Below are positions 61,591 through 64,000 of a stretch of DNA of 64,000 nucleotides, one piece after another. The DNA lies in contig CAUYLG010048275.1 in NCBI GenBank assembly GCA_963573385.1, forward strand, positions 62,001 to 126,000, in the 5' to 3' direction. Position 1 is the first letter of the stretch, and each line of letters begins with the position of its first letter. The notes below the pieces were generated by a model, which was given only the letters and a program-made list of their open reading frames with translations, ran no database searches and was not told where the DNA came from. Origin of the DNA: Cacajao melanocephalus (taxonomy: Eukaryota > Chordata > Mammalia > Primates > Pitheciidae). A program made the position numbers and the translations under genes.

Positions 61591-61720
61591 ATTAAGTACC
61601 TAGACCCACTATGTCCCAGACCCTGTGGTTACCACTGGAACACATAATGCTGAACAAGACAGACAGTGTAAGCTCCATAAGGACAAGGGCAGTCTCATTG
61701 TGTTTCTTCCCTTACATGTT
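61591..61720 (-). mobile_element. L2 fragment, antisense, right of the L1 insertion
   Basis: 'attaagtacctagacccact', 'atgtcccagaccctgtggtt' and 'gctgaacaagacagacagtg' are antisense L2. The next words 'taagctccataaggacaagg' read like L2 in sense, so the 61668-61720 part may be a separate inverted piece. Confidence 0.5.
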
Positions 61721-62040
61721 TCTTAACATCAATTTAATTTGAAAGCCTATGGAAGGTAGGAAACAAGTCTTCATTTTCTATGTACTCTCCATGGTGTTTT
61801 TGCCAGGGCCAGATGGACTATAGGGCCTCATGGGAAAATTAATCAAAAAAATGTTCTGCTTCTTTCTTCCCACTTTAGCAAAGGCATAGAGTCTCTTTTT
61901 CAAGATGCAGCTATGGTTAATGAGAACATTAAATCTAGAGTCAAGAAACCTGGGTTTCAATTGTGATTATGAACTAACCTCATGCCCTTCAAAAAATATC
62001 TTCACTTCTTGGAACCTCAGTTTTTAAAATGGAATTAATA
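61721..62040. other. No recognisable feature
   Basis: Single-copy-looking interval before the Alu. Confidence 0.4.
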
Positions 62041-62372
62041 GGCCAGGCATGGTGGCTTATTCCTGTGATCCCAGCACTTTAGGAGGCCAAGGCAAGTGGA
62101 TCACTTGAGGTCGGGAGTTTGAGACCAGCCTGGCCAACACCGTGAAACCCCGTCTCTACTAAAGAAATACAAAAATTAGTCAGGAGTGGTGGGGCATGCC
62201 TGAAATCCCAGCTACTCAGAAGGCTGAGGCGTGAGAATTGCTTCAACTTGGGAGGCAGAGGTTGCAGTGAGCGGAGATTGTGTCACTGCACTCAAGCCTG
62301 GGTGACAGAGTGAGACTCAGTCTCAAAACAAAAAGAAAAAAAAAACCCATAAAAATAAAAAATAAAAATAAA
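62041..62372 (+). mobile_element. Alu SINE, full-length dimer
   Basis: Starts GGCCAGGCATGGTGG, contains 'gaccagcctggccaacaccg' and ends after 'gacagagtgagactcagtct' in a long A-rich tail with AAAATA units. AAAATGGAATTAATA just before it and AAAATGGAGTTCATA just after look like a target duplication with two or three changes. Confidence 0.95.
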
Positions 62373-63259
62373 ATGGAGTTCATAATACAGGAATCTTTGA
62401 GTATGAAATGAAAATTGGCATTAAAACTCTGAAATTGTAAAACGTCATGGAGATAAAAATTATTATTTTCATTTTTAGTCAAACTAAAGTACAAATAACC
62501 TGAAAGCAGGGCTCATAATTTGCTGCCTTTGTGACCCCTCTGCCTAAATATACTATTTTTTTAGTACTTATACTGATAGAAAGCCCTAACTAAATAGTTA
62601 TTGAATATATAAGTAAATTTCGCTGCTCAGGTAGATACTCTTCTAATATAACCTATTGGAAACACTCCCTGCCCAGAAAGTCTAAGCAAATAACTCATTA
62701 TTTGCTGTGGATTTTAGTTTGCTTTAGTAGCTTATATATGTATCCTGATACCCCAGAGTTTGGGAGCCATCTTAAATATTGTTTAAAAGAATAAAAATGA
62801 TCTATAAAATAACACATTAAGCCTTTGATATTTGAAAGAGATACTTCCCTAAACCCTCACAAATCTCCAAATTTGCAAGTACTATCATAGTGCACACTTT
62901 CCATCACTGAATACAGTAAAATGTAACTAAAATATCTGTGATCAAATTGTTTGCAATTCTGTAAGTCTACTGGCTCTTTAGACATGAGTTCAACTAGCTG
63001 GCCTTTGCTTTCTTCTTGGAGGTAGTTTTTCCTGTTAGCTCCTTAGCCTGCCCTGGTAACAGGCTCCAGCAGACTTCTTTAACACTGAACCCAGCATGAA
63101 CAGAGCTTATACGCAAATTGACCTCCTTCCTCAACTTTAAATATTGTCTGTCAGGATAACAATTTATAGACCTTAATAAAATTGGTAGTCCAGACGAATA
63201 GCCAGGAGGTTGAGGAGACTTGAAAGCTGAAAAAAGTGAGTATTTTGAGCTCACTGGTC
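62373..63259. other. No recognisable feature
   Basis: Single-copy-looking sequence. The minus-strand open frame at 62994-63254 has no family I recognise. Confidence 0.45.
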
Positions 63260-63375
63260 CTGTCAGAGTTTTAATCTCATTTTACAGTTGAGGAAAAGTA
63301 AGACTCAAGAAGATTTAGTAACTTGCCTAAGGTCAAGCAGCTGAAAGAATCAGACCATCAAACCCTGCTGGATCT
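63260..63375 (-). mobile_element. MIR SINE fragment, antisense
   Basis: 'ctcattttacagttgaggaa', 'gtaacttgcctaaggtcaag' and 'cagctgaaagaatcagacc' are reverse-complement MIR core. Confidence 0.8.
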
Positions 63376-64000
63376 ATATTTCATACTCCTAACCATCTTG
63401 TTCTATGGTAATGCCAGGGACTCCTTTGGATGCCAATTTTTTCCTTTTAGGTACTCAATAAGTGCCCAGATAAATTTAAGAATTGTGGGGAACAATTTAG
63501 ACTTGCTATGCAACTGGAAGGTGAATTTTATTCTATTTCAAATCTCTCTGTGAACAATAGGAAGGATTAAGCAGCTGGTAAGCAATTAGGGGTCTGAACA
63601 GCTGAGCCCCACACTAAGCAAGACAGGCTGCCAAGTGGCAGTGAGGGTGGGACCCGAGTGCTCAGTGCCAGTTCAATCTGGCAACTTGGTGACCCCAGGG
63701 ATTCTGATCCCTGCAGCCCCACAACACCTCCACTGCTATGTTTAATAATTCCTGCATCTGTCAGCAGATACCCAGACATCTCCAATTCTGATGCTAATGG
63801 GCATTTGCTCTCAAATGAAAACTGGGATGAGTGAGGAAGGCCTGTCTGGATCCCCAGCTTAGAAGGGGTTTAATTTGTTACTGCAGTACCAGAGGGTTCT
63901 CTTTTGTGCTTCTACTCAGCACCTGCTTGTCATGTTGAGGATACAAAATGTGCCTCCCTATCGTAATGCACCCACCCTGTGCCCCACCCCAAGTTATCTG
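63376..64000. other. No recognisable feature
   Basis: Single-copy-looking sequence to the window edge; slightly more GC-rich around 63600-63720. Confidence 0.45.

Noticed and set aside
62994..63254. 86-codon minus-strand frame with a basic C-terminus
   Set aside because: No CpG clustering, no recognised similarity and no sign of retrocopy flanks; not enough to list as a gene.

Overview
This window is AT-rich, repeat-dense primate (almost certainly human) nuclear DNA. The evidence is four Alu copies, a paired-LTR MST/THE1 (MaLR) element, L1PA/L1PB-type and L1MA-type LINE-1 tails, a Tigger1 transposon, and older mammalian L2, MIR, MLT1 and L1M debris. I found no intact protein-coding gene, no rRNA or tRNA, no CRISPR array and no operon-like structure. 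The possible open frames are short, and most coincide with repeats read in arbitrary frames. The one clear gene-derived feature is a processed alpha-catenin (CTNNA1) pseudogene whose 3' part fills the first 1.8 kb. The CTNNA1 pseudogene I know of is reported from 5q22, which would fit this gene-poor setting, but the sequence cannot prove the location.

Layout. 1-1820: CTNNA1 retro-pseudogene. 2-9.4 kb: a MER5-like hAT element, a short unexplained open frame with clustered CpGs (2795-3097), antisense L1M, an L2 split by two LTRs, an Alu and a MIR. 9.4-18.4 kb: mostly unrecognised single-copy-looking DNA with scattered MIR, Alu, MaLR and L1M pieces. 18.4-23.4 kb: antisense L1M, then a GC-rich ERV1-like fragment with a long LTR on the minus strand, then more L1M. 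24.5 kb: a compound tetranucleotide microsatellite. 25.7-31.7 kb: an ERV1-like LTR, an Alu, a Tigger1 with two internal deletions, a CpG-rich minus-strand LTR with a duplicated U3 block, and L1 tails. 33.1-33.6 kb: an MLT1 LTR inserted in an L2 tail.

36.3-44.2 kb: a near-complete old L1 (5'UTR, ORF1 and ORF2 relics, 3'UTR, poly-A) with a whole MST/THE1 element inserted in its 5'UTR. 46.3-47.2 kb: MIR and L2. 47.6-56.9 kb: one old L1M, itself lacking most of ORF2, interrupted by three younger L1 insertions. 57-64 kb: antisense L1M, MIRs, a solo LTR with a 4-bp target duplication, a 5'-truncated L1 with a perfect 17-bp target duplication inside an L2, and an Alu.

Nothing here works together as a pathway. 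The biology is a layered record of retrotransposition, and target duplications allow a relative order of insertion at several sites. I did not find an undescribed functional system. The observations most worth checking are the open frame at 2795-3097, the two nested LINE stacks, the duplicated CCAAT block in the 29.4-30.0 kb LTR, and the surviving 168-codon frame in the MST interior. All family names were assigned by recognising consensus text, without a database search, so subfamily names are tentative.
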